From positions 1 to 34,988 of the forward strand of contig VXOS01000165.1 in assembly GCA_009839925.1 (NCBI GenBank): a DNA stretch of 34,988 nt. The letters run 5' to 3'. The stretch comes from Chloroflexota bacterium. Lineage in GTDB: Bacteria; Chloroflexota; Dehalococcoidia; UBA2979. The stretch's first letter is position 1; every line of letters begins with the position of its first letter. Both the position numbers and the translations under genes were made by a program. Shown piece by piece: positions 7,083-15,584 of the stretch. The notes under the pieces are model-generated. The model had not been told where the DNA came from. It searched no databases and saw only the letters and a program-made list of their open reading frames with translations.

Positions 7083-8186
7083 GTGAACCTGCGTACGCCG
7101 GGTCCGATTCCCGTTCCCGCGGAAGTCGTCGAGGCCGGTTCGGCCCCGATGATCAACCATCGCGGCCCGGAGTTCGCCGAGCTGATCGGCGAGCTCCACG
7201 AGGGCTTGCGCTACGCCTTCCGCACCGAGAACGACGTGCTGACCCTGACCGGCTCCGGCACCTCCGGCATGGAGGCCGCCGTCGTCAACCACGTCGGCCC
7301 CGGGGACCGCGTGCTCGTCGTCACCGTCGGCGTCTTCGGCGAGCGCTTCCTCGAGCTGGTGCGCATCTACGGCGGCGACCCGGTGCACCTCGGGTTCGCG
7401 TACGGCAGCGCCGCCGACCCGGCCCGCATCGACGACGCCCTCGCCGCGGACCCCGGGATCCGCGCCGTGCTCGTGACGCACAACGAGACGTCCACGGGCG
7501 TGACCAACCCGCTCGAGGAGATCGCGCAGGTCGTGCGCGCCCGCGACCGGCTGCTGATCGTCGACGCGATCTCGTCGCTGTCCTCAATCGCGCTGGAGAC
7601 GGACGCGTGGGGCCTCGACGTGGTCGTGTCCGGCTCGCAGAAGGGCTGGATGACGGCGCCGGGGCTCGCCTTCGTGAGCGTCAGCGATCGCGCCTGGGAG
7701 GCGCAGGATCGCTGCACCACGCCGCGCATGTACCTCGACCTGCGCCGCGCGCAGCGCTCGCAGGAGGCCGGGCAGACGCCGTGGACGCCGGCGATCTCGC
7801 TGATGTTCCAGCTGCGCCAGGCGCTGCGCATGCTGCGCGCCGAGGGCATCGAGGCCGTCTGGCAGCGCCACCACGCGACCGCCGAGCGCGTCCGCGACGG
7901 TCTCGAGGCGCTCGGCCTCGAGCTCTACGCTGCCGAGGGCTACCGCTCCGACACCGTGACCGCCATGCTGCCGCCCGAAGGCCTCGCCGCCGACGAGATC
8001 CGGGCGATCGCCCGCACGGACTACGACACCGTCTTCGCAGGCGGGCAGGCCAGCCTCGGAGGCCAGATCATCCGCTTCGGCCACCTCGGCTACACGACCG
8101 ACGAGGACGTGCGCGGCGGCCTCGAGGCGCTGCGCGGCAGCCTCGCGAAGCTCGGCCACGCCGTGCCGGCGGCGGCCGGCGGGTAG
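7083..8186 (+). CDS. Class V aminotransferase (serine-pyruvate/alanine-glyoxylate type, COG0075)
   Basis: A 367-residue PLP aminotransferase. The N-terminus NLRTPGPIPVPAEV and MINHRGPEF, the LTGSGTSGMEAAVVNHV cofactor loop, VDAISSLSS, and the Schiff-base lysine motif VSGSQKGWMTAPG (K187) are hallmarks of the family. GTG 7083 has GGAGG five bases upstream. It lies 26 bases before serA. In many anaerobes and archaea this pair stands in for serC-serA, so the enzyme may transaminate phosphohydroxypyruvate as well as glyoxylate, pyruvate or hydroxypyruvate. The exact substrate cannot be told from sequence. No serC or serB is in the window. Confidence 0.9.
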   Translation: MNLRTPGPIPVPAEVVEAGSAPMINHRGPEFAELIGELHEGLRYAFRTENDVLTLTGSGTSGMEAAVVNHVGPGDRVLVVTVGVFGERFLELVRIYGGDPVHLGFAYGSAADPARIDDALAADPGIRAVLVTHNETSTGVTNPLEEIAQVVRARDRLLIVDAISSLSSIALETDAWGLDVVVSGSQKGWMTAPGLAFVSVSDRAWEAQDRCTTPRMYLDLRRAQRSQEAGQTPWTPAISLMFQLRQALRMLRAEGIEAVWQRHHATAERVRDGLEALGLELYAAEGYRSDTVTAMLPPEGLAADEIRAIARTDYDTVFAGGQASLGGQIIRFGHLGYTTDEDVRGGLEALRGSLAKLGHAVPAAAGG

Positions 8187-8212
8187 GGCGCAACGCAACG
8201 GGAGGCCGCTTG

Positions 8213-9793
8213 ATGGCGACCGTCCTCGTCGCCGACCAGATCGCCGAGCAGGGCATCGAGCGCCTGCGGGAACGTCACGACGCCGTCGTCCGCACCGGCC
8301 TGAGCGAGGACGAGCTCATCGAGGCCGTCGCCGATGTCTCCGGCATCATCGTGCGCAGCCAGACCCAGGTTACCGAGCGCATCATCGAGGCCGCCCCGCA
8401 GCTCGAAGTGATCGGCCGCGCCGGGGTCGGCGTCGACAACATCGACCTCGATGCCGCGACGGCGCGCGGCGTGGTCGTCGTCAACGCACCGCTGTCCAAC
8501 ACCATGTCCGCCATCGAGCACGCCTTCGCGATGCTGCTCGCGGTCGCGCGCAACGTGCCGCAGGGCCACGCGTCGCTGCGCGAGGGCCGCTGGGAGCGCA
8601 GCAGGCTGCAGGGCGTCGAGCTGGCCGGGCACACGCTCGGCGTCGTCGGCCTCGGGCGCATCGGCTCCGGCGTCGCCGCACGCGCGCGCGCCTTCGAGAT
8701 GCGCGTCATCGCCCACGACCCGTTCGTGTCGAGCGAGCGCGCGGCCTCGATCGGCGTCGAGCTGGTCTCGCTCGACGAGCTGCTGGAGCGGTCCGACTTC
8801 GTGACGCTGCACACCGCGCTGCACGAGGGCACGCGCGGCCTGATCGGCGGCGAGCAGCTGGCGCGCATGAAGCCCGGCGCCTACCTCGTGAACACCGCGC
8901 GCGGCGCGCTCGTCGACGAGCAGGCGCTGCACGAGGCCGTCGAGGGCGGCGTGATCGCCGGCGCCGCCATCGACGTCTTCAGCGAGGAGCCTGCGATCGG
9001 CAACGTGCTCACGGCCACGGACGGCGTCGTCGTGACGCCGCACCTCGCCGCCTCCACGGCCGAGGCGCAGGACCGCGCCGCCGTCGAGGTGGTCGACGAG
9101 GTGCTGGCGGTGCTCGCCGGGCGGCCGGCCCGCTTTGCGGTCAACGCCCCGCTGGTGGATCCGGAGACGATGGCGATCATCGGGCCCTACCTCGACGCCG
9201 CCGAGGTCGCCGCCAGCGTCGCGTCGCAGCTGCAGGGCGGCCAGCTCGCGCAACTGCGCATTGACTACCTCGGCGAGATCGCGAACCACGAGCTGGGTCC
9301 GCTGCGCGCCGCCGCGATCGTCGGCGTGCTGGAGCCCGTTTCGCACGGCAAGGTCACGATCGTGAACGCCGACCAGGAGGCGCGGCAGCACGGGCTCGGC
9401 ATCGTCGAGGATCGGGGCGCGGCGCGTGAGCCCTACGCGAACCTCGTGGTCGTACGCGTCATCTCGGACAGCGGGTCCACGAGCGTCGCCGCCACCCACA
9501 CCCAGGCCGGAGTGCGCATCGTCGGCATCGACGGCTTCGAGGTGGAGATCGCGCCCAGCGCGACGCCCTACGTGCTGGCGGTCGAGAACGTCGACCGTCC
9601 GGGCATCGTCGGGCGCGTCGGGAGCCTGCTCGGCGACTGGTCGATCAACATCAACTTCATGTCCGTGGCCAGCGGCGAGGAGGGCCGGGCGCTGATGGTG
9701 CTCGGCATCGACCGTCCGCTGGATGTCTCCGAGCGCGCCGCCCTCGAGACGCTCGACGCGATCTTCGGCGTGCGGCTGATCAACCTCACGTAG
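8213..9793 (+). CDS. serA: D-3-phosphoglycerate dehydrogenase, ACT-domain type
   Basis: A 526-residue enzyme catalysing the first step of serine synthesis (3-phosphoglycerate to 3-phosphohydroxypyruvate, NAD-dependent). The Rossmann motif is GLGRIGSG (146-153). The catalytic residues R230 (NTARGALVDE), E259 (FSEEPA) and H277 (TPHLAAST) are present. The allosteric substrate-binding domain spans about 315-445, and a C-terminal ACT domain starts near 452 (VLAVENVDRPGIVGRVGSLL), so serine feedback is likely. The length matches the long type of Mycobacterium and Bacillus. ATG 8213 has GGGAGG 8 bases upstream. It is converging with the DUF1015 gene, 9 bases away, with no room for a terminator. Confidence 0.97.
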   Translation: MATVLVADQIAEQGIERLRERHDAVVRTGLSEDELIEAVADVSGIIVRSQTQVTERIIEAAPQLEVIGRAGVGVDNIDLDAATARGVVVVNAPLSNTMSAIEHAFAMLLAVARNVPQGHASLREGRWERSRLQGVELAGHTLGVVGLGRIGSGVAARARAFEMRVIAHDPFVSSERAASIGVELVSLDELLERSDFVTLHTALHEGTRGLIGGEQLARMKPGAYLVNTARGALVDEQALHEAVEGGVIAGAAIDVFSEEPAIGNVLTATDGVVVTPHLAASTAEAQDRAAVEVVDEVLAVLAGRPARFAVNAPLVDPETMAIIGPYLDAAEVAASVASQLQGGQLAQLRIDYLGEIANHELGPLRAAAIVGVLEPVSHGKVTIVNADQEARQHGLGIVEDRGAAREPYANLVVVRVISDSGSTSVAATHTQAGVRIVGIDGFEVEIAPSATPYVLAVENVDRPGIVGRVGSLLGDWSININFMSVASGEEGRALMVLGIDRPLDVSERAALETLDAIFGVRLINLT

Positions 9794-9802
9794 CCCGGCG
9801 AA

Positions 9803-11200
9803 TCAGTCGAGGCGGTTGAGGACCATCCCGGTCGCGAGCTTCGGGTAGAAGTAGGTCGCCTTCTGCGGCATCACCCCACCGGCGCTCGCCATCGCGACGA
9901 CCCGTTCGACGCCCGGCGGATTCACGAGGAAGGCGAGACGGCCCGGCTCGTCCCGCACCCACCCAGAGGCGTGTCCGGCGTCCTCGCTGAACTGCACGCG
10001 TCCGGCGCGCAACTCCGAGGCGTCGATGCCGAGCAGCGGATCGAGGATGGTCTGGTTGAGGATCTGGGAGTCGAGAGAGCGCGACGCCTCGGACCAGTCG
10101 GCCGGCATCAGCGCAGCGATCGCCTCGGGCGAGCGCGGGCGCAGCAGGTGCAGGCCGCCGTCCGGCAGCCCGATGACGCCGAAGGTGCCCGGCTGCGACG
10201 CCTCCGCCCGCACGGCCTCCCAGAGCCGCCGCGCCGCCTCGGAGCCCGGGAGGCCGGCGGCGTCTTCGAATGGTTCGGCGGCGTAGAGCTGCTCCAGTCG
10301 CTCGACCAGGCCGGCATCGATCAGCACGCCCGGCACGAGCCGGTGCGTCGGCAGGATGTCGAGGCCCGGGGCGTTCGCCGGCACGAGGCAGGCGAGCATC
10401 CAGCGGCGCCTCTCCTCGTCGCGGCCCTCGAGGTGTTCGAGCGCCGTCTCGTAGCGGTGGTGGCCGTCGGCGATCGTGACCGGCGCGGATGCCGCTGCCT
10501 CGACGAGCCCCGCGATCTCCGAGGGGTTGTCGATCACCCACAGGCGGTGCTCGTCGCCCCGGCCATCCGTGGCGGCGAAGGCCGGCTCGCGCGCGGCGAT
10601 CTCCGCGAGCAGCGTCGTGGCGTCCGTGCTCGCGCCGGAGATCACGAGGATCGGGCTGACGTTCGCCTGCGTCGCCTCCATCAACGCCAGCCGCTCCGCC
10701 TTCGGCGCGGCCATCGTGCGCTCGTGCGGCAGCACCTCGCCGTCCTCGTAGGGGGTCAGGCGCAGCCGCGCGAAGTAGCCGCGGCGCACGCGGCGCGGGC
10801 CGTCGTCGCCCTCAATGCGCGTGCGCTGCTCATACGCGTAGAGCGCGGGCGCGGACTCGCGCAGCAGGACGCCCTCGGCCTCCCAGGCGCGCAGCGCGGC
10901 CGCGGCTTCCTCGAAGCGCTCGTCGCCGCCCCGGGGCGCCTCGACGCGACCGATGTTGTAGGGCGAGCTGGCGTGCAGCGCGGCTACCTCGTCCTCGTCG
11001 ACCACGTCGTAGGGCGGGGCGATGACGGCGTCGGGGTCGACGCGCGCGGGGTCGTAGCGGAGCCCGCGGAACGGGGCGATCTCGACGATGGGTCGTCTCC
11101 TCGGTTGCGCCGGGGTAGCCGCTCCCGGCGGGCCGCGGGTAGGCTGCGGCGGGGCTTCGCCGGGCCGTGGTGTCGCCGCGTGGAAGGTATTGCCGATCAC
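9803..11200 (-). CDS. DUF1015 family protein (COG4198), possibly linked to serine metabolism
   Basis: Function not established. Family features are the N-terminal IAPFRGLRYDP, VIAPPYDVVDEDE and SPYNIGRVE, a central VTIADGHHRYETALEH, and a C-terminal VNPPGVERVVAMASAGG with PQKATYFYPKLATGMVLNRL. The outer GTG start at 11200 gives 465 residues but adds a 37-residue Pro/Ala/Arg-rich lead unlike the family, and it lies inside the divergent HIT gene. The family's N-terminus begins exactly at an ATC (11089-11087) preceded by GAGGAG with a 7-base gap, and no ATG, GTG or TTG lies nearby. A rare ATC start giving 428 residues is therefore plausible. DUF1015 genes often neighbour serA, as here. The DGHHR motif recalls the ParB/Srx-fold serine kinase SerK. 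I infer a role in serine or phosphoserine handling, weakly. Confidence 0.88.
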   Translation of the reverse strand: MIGNTFHAATPRPGEAPPQPTRGPPGAATPAQPRRRPIVEIAPFRGLRYDPARVDPDAVIAPPYDVVDEDEVAALHASSPYNIGRVEAPRGGDERFEEAAAALRAWEAEGVLLRESAPALYAYEQRTRIEGDDGPRRVRRGYFARLRLTPYEDGEVLPHERTMAAPKAERLALMEATQANVSPILVISGASTDATTLLAEIAAREPAFAATDGRGDEHRLWVIDNPSEIAGLVEAAASAPVTIADGHHRYETALEHLEGRDEERRRWMLACLVPANAPGLDILPTHRLVPGVLIDAGLVERLEQLYAAEPFEDAAGLPGSEAARRLWEAVRAEASQPGTFGVIGLPDGGLHLLRPRSPEAIAALMPADWSEASRSLDSQILNQTILDPLLGIDASELRAGRVQFSEDAGHASGWVRDEPGRLAFLVNPPGVERVVAMASAGGVMPQKATYFYPKLATGMVLNRLD

Positions 11201-11549
11201 ATTCGAGCGCTACTGCATCTTCTGCCGGATCATCGCCGGGCAGGCCCCCGCCGACGTGCTCCACGACTCCGAGCGCGTGATCGTCTTCCGCAACCAGCTG
11301 CGCTGGGTGCCGATCATGCTGCTCGCAGTCCCCAAGGAGCACATGACCCAGGCGCAGCTCTGGGAGAGCGACCTGATCGCCGAGGTGGGGCGCATCGCCT
11401 CGGAAGTCGGCCGCGAGCACTGCCCGAACGGCTACCGGCTGGTCTCCAACCTCGGCTGGGAGGCAAAGCAGTCGCAGGAGCACGCGCACATCCACGTGCT
11501 GGGCGGCACGTTCCTTGGCGACTACGTGAACCCGGGCGGGTTCTGGTAG
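11190..11549 (+). CDS. HIT family nucleotide hydrolase/transferase
   Basis: A 119-residue protein of the Hint/protein kinase C interacting protein class. The N-terminal CIFCRIIAGQAPADVLHDSE holds the paired cysteines, and the C-terminal QEHAHIHVLGG is the HIT motif (H-x-H-x-H) with the catalytic middle-to-last histidines. These enzymes typically hydrolyse AMP-lysine or AMP-NH2-type substrates. TTG 11190 is chosen because it begins just before the conserved FERYCIFC. The ATG at 11088 would add a 34-residue low-complexity lead. The ribosome site is weak (GGAAGG, very close), so initiation may be leaderless. The stop is 4 bases from that of the converging rph gene. Confidence 0.9.
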   Translation: MPITFERYCIFCRIIAGQAPADVLHDSERVIVFRNQLRWVPIMLLAVPKEHMTQAQLWESDLIAEVGRIASEVGREHCPNGYRLVSNLGWEAKQSQEHAHIHVLGGTFLGDYVNPGGFW

Positions 11550-11553
11550 CGAG

Positions 11554-12294
11554 TCAGCGGCGGGCCGCGCGCTCCGCGCCGACCGCCTCGCGCTGCGCCT
11601 CGAACAGCTCCGCGATGCCTGCCGAGGCGACCGCGACGACGCGGTCGAGGTCGCCGCGCGAGAACGGCGCGCGCTCCGCCGTGCCCTGCACCTCGACAAG
11701 CTTGCCGGTGCCGAGCTGCACGACGTTGAAGTCGGTCTCCGCACTCGAGTCCTCGTCGTAGTCGAGGTCGAGCAGCGCCATCCCGCCGCTGAGGCCGACC
11801 GAAATCGCCGCGACCTGCGTCGTCAGCGGCGTGGCGGCGATCGCGCCCCCTCGGTCGAGCCAGTCGACCGCCAACGCGAGCGCCACCCAGCCGCCGGTGA
11901 CCGCCGCGCAGCGGGTGCCGCCGTCGGCCTGGATCACGTCGCAGTCGACGGTGATCGTCTGCTCGCCGAGGCGATCGAGGTCGAGCGCGGCGCGCAGCGA
12001 GCGGCCGATCAGCCGCTGGATCTCCTGCGAGCGTCCGCTCTGCCGGCCCTCGCGCGCCTCGCGGCGGCCGCGCGTGTGCGTCGCGCGCGGCAGCATCCCG
12101 TACTCCGCGGTCACCCAGCCGGAGCCGCTGCCGCGCAGCCAGCGCGGCACGCCGGGTTCGACGCTGGCCGCGCAGAGCACGCGCGTGTCGCCCATCGAGA
12201 TCAGCGCGGAGCCCTCGGCGTGCCGCAGCACGCCGGTCTCGATCGTGAGCGCCCGCAGCTCCTCGAGGCCGCGCCCGTGCCGCCGACTGACCAT
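11554..12294 (-). CDS. rph: Ribonuclease PH
   Basis: A 246-residue phosphorolytic 3'-5' exoribonuclease that trims tRNA 3' ends, releasing nucleoside diphosphates. Recognisable segments are GSALISMGDTRVLCAASVE, GWVTAEYGMLPRATHTRGRR (phosphate-site arginines), the QEIQRLIGRSLRAALDLDRL helix, and DCDVIQADGGTRCAAVTG. The length agrees with the family (about 240-250). It is last in the minus-strand run after comEC, with a 43-base gap. TGCTAGGGT, an extended -10-like sequence, just upstream may give it its own promoter. Confidence 0.96.
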   Translation of the reverse strand: MVSRRHGRGLEELRALTIETGVLRHAEGSALISMGDTRVLCAASVEPGVPRWLRGSGSGWVTAEYGMLPRATHTRGRREAREGRQSGRSQEIQRLIGRSLRAALDLDRLGEQTITVDCDVIQADGGTRCAAVTGGWVALALAVDWLDRGGAIAATPLTTQVAAISVGLSGGMALLDLDYDEDSSAETDFNVVQLGTGKLVEVQGTAERAPFSRGDLDRVVAVASAGIAELFEAQREAVGAERAARR

Positions 12295-12337
12295 CGCTGG
12301 CCCCCGCTCGTTGCCCTGCGATCACCCTAGCACGCGA

Positions 12338-14656
12338 TTAGCGCGAGCTCCGTACCCACAGTCGCGCGCCGTCGGAGCGCAGCGTCACGTCGCCGTGCTC
12401 GTCGGTGCGGTAGAGCGCGATCCCCGCGTAGCGCTCGAGCACCTCGGGGTGCGGATGGCCGTGCGGGTTGCGCGCGCCGACCGAGACGATCGCCACCCTC
12501 GGGTCGACCGCCTCGAGGAAGACGGCGCTCGACGAGGTGCGCGAGCCGTGGTGCGGCAGCACCAGCGCGTCCGCGCGCAGGTCGAGGCCGCTCGAGGCCA
12601 GCCACTGCTCGGCGGGAGCCTCGATGTCGGCGGGCAGCAGGATGCGCCGCTCCCCGATCGTCACCAGCAGCACCAGTGAGCGGTTGTTGGCGCCGCGGTG
12701 CGCACGTCCCGCCGTGACGACCGGCGGAGAGAGCACCTCGATCGAGGTCCGCTCGCTGAGCCGGATGCGGTCGCCGATGTCGAGCGCCTGTGTTCCCGTC
12801 GCGCCGCCCTCCGGCGCGACGGCGGCGAGCGCGTCCTCGCTGCCGAGCAGCACTCCGAGGCGGAGGCGGCGCTCCAGCTCCGCGAGCCCGCCCGCGTGGT
12901 CGCTGTCGCCGTGCGTGAGCAGCACGGCGTCGAGACTGCGGCCCTCGAGGGCGCGCGGCAGCGCCGTCAGCACCGCGCCGTCGGCGGGCCCGGTGTCCAC
13001 CAACACGGCCGCGCCGCCGTCGCGCACGAGGATCGCCGACCCCTGTCCGACATCGAGCACGGTCACGCTCGCGAGTCCGTCCGAGGGCGTGAGCACCGCC
13101 AGCCAGAGGCCCGCCGCGGCCGTCGCGAGTGCGACCGGCGCCGCGAGGCGCGCTCGCTGCCCCGGCAGCGAGATCTGCGTCGTCCCACGGTTGAGCAGCC
13201 AGACGAGGCCGCCGAGCAGTGCGAACCAGCCGGCCGCCGCGAGCGGCGGCGGGCGCAGCTCGACCGTCGCAAGGGGCAGCGCGGCCATCGCCTCGACGGC
13301 CGCGACGAAGGCAGCGGGGGCGAACACGCCGGCGACCTCGACGACTCGCGCGATCGGATCGAGCCAGCCGAGCAGCGCCGCGAGCACGGCGACCAGCACG
13401 GTCGCCTCGTAGAGCGGCGCGACGACGACGTTGGCGGGCGCCTGCAGCAACGGCAGCGTCCCGAAGGCCGCAGCCTGCACCGACAGCACCGCGAGCGAGG
13501 CGCCGACGGCGACCGCGGCGCCCTCGGCGAATCCGGCCGCGAGTCCGCCCGGCGCGACGCCAAGGCGTGCGAGGGCGCGGTCACGCAGCGGCGGGGCGAG
13601 CAGCAGCACGCCGGCGGTCGCCGTCGCGCTGAGTTGGAAGGCGACGTCGCGGATCAGCAGCGGCCGCAGCGCGAGCATCAGCGCGAGCGCGTAGAGGAGG
13701 TAGATCCAGGCGGGCGTGCGTCTGCCGGAACGGGCGGCGATCGCGATCCCGACGGCCATGATCGCCGCCCGCACCACCGGCGGCTCGGCCCCGGTGAGCA
13801 CCACGTAGCCGGGCAGCAGCGCGAGCGCGATCAGCGCCGCCTGCCGCCTCGCGACCACCGCGCTCAGCAGCCCGACCGCCGTCCCGAGGAGCAGCGCGAT
13901 GTTCTGCCCGGACACCACCAGCAGGTGCGTCGTGCCGGTGCGCCGCAGGTTCTCCTCCAGCGCGGCGGGCATCGTGCGCTGCCGCCCGAGCAGCATGCCC
14001 GCCGCGAGCGAGGCTTCCGGCTCCGGCAAGGCGCGCTCGATGTTGCCGAGCGCCCAGCGCCGCATGGCGCGCAGCGCGTCGACGGCTGCGTGCTCGGCGT
14101 CGCGCTCGACCAGTGTCCAGCGCTCCGGGTAGGCGGCGACGGCGTGGATGCCGCGGCTGCGCAGGAACGCGGCGTAGTCGAACTCCTCGAACGCGCCGGG
14201 GCGCTCCACCTCCACCGTCGCCAGGATCCGGTCGCCCGCGCGCAGCGGCTGCCGTGGCGCCGGCAGCGTGAGCCGCAAGCCACCCTCCGCCGCCGCGCCG
14301 TCGATCGAGTCGACGCGCAGATCGAGGCGGGTGATCGCCCCCGACACCCGCGGGTCGGAGCGCACCACTCCGCTGATCTCGTGCACGCCCTCGAGGCTGG
14401 CGAGGGGCGGCGGGGGCCTCGCGTCCGCCTCGCTGCCCCGCGCGTGGCCGGCCGCGGCGACCGCCGCGACCGCGAGCAGCACCAGCAGCGCGCGGGCGTA
14501 GCCGCCTCGTCCGAGACTCGTCAAGGCGGTGGCCGTGGCCGCGGCAAGGGCCACCAGCAGCATCAGCGGCCAGGGCCCCCCGATCAGCACACCGCCGGCG
14601 GATCCGGCGATGAACGCCGCCGCCGCCAGTGGCAGTGCCGGAAGGCGTTTCGTCAT
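12338..14656 (-). CDS. comEC: ComEC/Rec2 DNA-uptake channel with metallo-beta-lactamase domain
   Basis: A 772-residue inner-membrane protein that passes single-stranded DNA into the cell during transformation. In order: N-terminal transmembrane helices (about 5-60), an OB-like DUF4131 domain (about 90-190, HEISGVVRSDPRV and LRAGDRILATVEVERPG), the multi-helix Competence domain (about 220-500, with TTHLLVVSGQNIALLLG), and a C-terminal metallo-beta-lactamase-like domain (about 540-772, VTVLDVGQGSAILVRDGG and the metal motif THGDSDHAGG). That last domain is thought to degrade the non-transported strand. The length is full. ATG 14656 overlaps the comEA stop by 4 bases (ATGA). Confidence 0.95.
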   Translation of the reverse strand: MTKRLPALPLAAAAFIAGSAGGVLIGGPWPLMLLVALAAATATALTSLGRGGYARALLVLLAVAAVAAAGHARGSEADARPPPPLASLEGVHEISGVVRSDPRVSGAITRLDLRVDSIDGAAAEGGLRLTLPAPRQPLRAGDRILATVEVERPGAFEEFDYAAFLRSRGIHAVAAYPERWTLVERDAEHAAVDALRAMRRWALGNIERALPEPEASLAAGMLLGRQRTMPAALEENLRRTGTTHLLVVSGQNIALLLGTAVGLLSAVVARRQAALIALALLPGYVVLTGAEPPVVRAAIMAVGIAIAARSGRRTPAWIYLLYALALMLALRPLLIRDVAFQLSATATAGVLLLAPPLRDRALARLGVAPGGLAAGFAEGAAVAVGASLAVLSVQAAAFGTLPLLQAPANVVVAPLYEATVLVAVLAALLGWLDPIARVVEVAGVFAPAAFVAAVEAMAALPLATVELRPPPLAAAGWFALLGGLVWLLNRGTTQISLPGQRARLAAPVALATAAAGLWLAVLTPSDGLASVTVLDVGQGSAILVRDGGAAVLVDTGPADGAVLTALPRALEGRSLDAVLLTHGDSDHAGGLAELERRLRLGVLLGSEDALAAVAPEGGATGTQALDIGDRIRLSERTSIEVLSPPVVTAGRAHRGANNRSLVLLVTIGERRILLPADIEAPAEQWLASSGLDLRADALVLPHHGSRTSSSAVFLEAVDPRVAIVSVGARNPHGHPHPEVLERYAGIALYRTDEHGDVTLRSDGARLWVRSSR

Positions 14657-15201
14657 CGCACCGTGACCATGTCGCGGATGTCCTCGTAGACGTGCTCCGG
14701 GATCGCGCCCCGCGCCGTCAGGTCGTCCGTCGTCTCGTACGGCCCGGCGCGCTCGCGCTCGGCGACGATCGCCGCCGCGTAGGCAGCGCCGATGCCGGGG
14801 AGTGCCTCGAGGTCGGCGCGCGTGGCGCTGTTCACGTCGAGCAGCGCGGCGGTCTCGCCGATCCGCGGCACGCGCACGACGTCCTCGTCGACGACGCGGC
14901 GCGAGAGGTTGAGCGGGGCCGTGTCGGCGTCCGGGGCGAGCCCGCCCGCGAGGGCGATCGCGTCGGCGACGCGGTCGCCGGGCGCGGCGACGACCACCCG
15001 CGGTTGCAGCACCGCGCCCGCGACGTCGACGCGGATCTCGTCGATCCCGGGGCTCGGGTCGCGCCGCTCGATCTCGATGCCAGGCGAGTCTCCCGACCGC
15101 AACGCGAGGACGGCGAGCGCCGCGACGATGGCAAGGCCGAGCGCGATCTGGAAAGCGGCGCGCGCGCCGGGCAGCCCGCGAAGCCCGCGAAGGTGCGACA
15201 C
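14653..15201 (-). CDS. comEA: ComEA competence DNA-binding protein
   Basis: A 182-residue membrane-anchored receptor that binds double-stranded DNA outside the membrane and hands it to ComEC. One helix (about 17-41, FQIALGLAIVAALAVLAL) anchors it. An SLBB domain follows (about 58-120, VDVAGAVLQPRVVVAAPGDR). The C-terminal helix-hairpin-helix pair (about 122-182) has DVNSATRADLEALPGIG and a second HhH around YEDIRDMVTV. GTG 15201 is the start. It is coupled to comEC downstream and lies 16 bases after the small gene upstream. Confidence 0.95.
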   Translation of the reverse strand: MSHLRGLRGLPGARAAFQIALGLAIVAALAVLALRSGDSPGIEIERRDPSPGIDEIRVDVAGAVLQPRVVVAAPGDRVADAIALAGGLAPDADTAPLNLSRRVVDEDVVRVPRIGETAALLDVNSATRADLEALPGIGAAYAAAIVAERERAGPYETTDDLTARGAIPEHVYEDIRDMVTVR

Positions 15202-15217
15202 GCGCCGGACTACGCGC

Positions 15218-15514
15218 CTACTCGTCGTCCTCGAGCAACTGGCGCAGCAGCGCCTTGAGCCGCGGCGTGCGATCGAGTTCCTTGCGAAGCGGCCGCAGTT
15301 CGCGCTCGTTGATGATCAGGGAGCGCCGCTCGAGTTCCCCCTCCGGGTCATAGGCGGCGAAGCGGATCGCCAGCTGGCCGGCCTTCTCGCCGGTTTCGTA
15401 GCGCATCAGTTGCAGCGAGGGTGCGTGGAGGCCGCCTTCGATCGACGCCTCCTCGACGATTCTGCCGCCGCCCCAGAGCAGATTGAACGGGCGCGGGATC
15501 CGCCGTTGGGCCAT
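15218..15514 (-). CDS. Small conserved-looking protein heading the com operon, function unknown
   Basis: A 98-residue soluble protein beginning MAQRRIPRPFNLLWGGGRIV and ending in an acidic LLRQLLEDDE. The middle looks like a beta-rich half (QLMRYETGEKAGQLAIRF), and the end like a charged helix (IINERELRPLRKELDRTPRL). No signal peptide, membrane helix or cysteine is present. ATG 15514 has a strong GGAGGGG 7 bases upstream. It is probably the first gene of the comEA-comEC-rph run. I do not recognise the family; the good ribosome site and codon pattern support a real gene. Confidence 0.75.
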   Translation of the reverse strand: MAQRRIPRPFNLLWGGGRIVEEASIEGGLHAPSLQLMRYETGEKAGQLAIRFAAYDPEGELERRSLIINERELRPLRKELDRTPRLKALLRQLLEDDE

Positions 15515-15577
15515 GGTTCATCCCCTCCGCTGCGTGCGGGATGCCTCGTGCGCCTGCCTGCGCGGCGCAGCGGCGCG

Positions 15578-15584
15578 TAGCATA
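15578..15584. promoter_or_regulatory. Possible bidirectional -10 element (TAGCATA)
   Basis: The sequence reads TAGCAT (15578-15583) toward the amidase and TATGCT (15584-15579) toward the small com-operon gene. Both resemble the TATAAT consensus. The predicted leaders are about 27 and 58 bases. Shared, near-symmetric -10 elements of this kind are known to drive divergent transcription. No clear -35 is seen for either side. Confidence 0.35.

Noticed and set aside
11088-11189. Longer N-terminus for the HIT protein from ATG 11088
   Set aside because: Adds Gly/Pro-rich residues absent from the family and would overlap the DUF1015 start region; TTG 11190 fits the conserved beginning.
12698-14689. 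Long plus-strand frame opposite comEC
   Set aside because: Low-complexity Arg/Glu/Gln composition with no motif; comEC on the other strand explains the openness.
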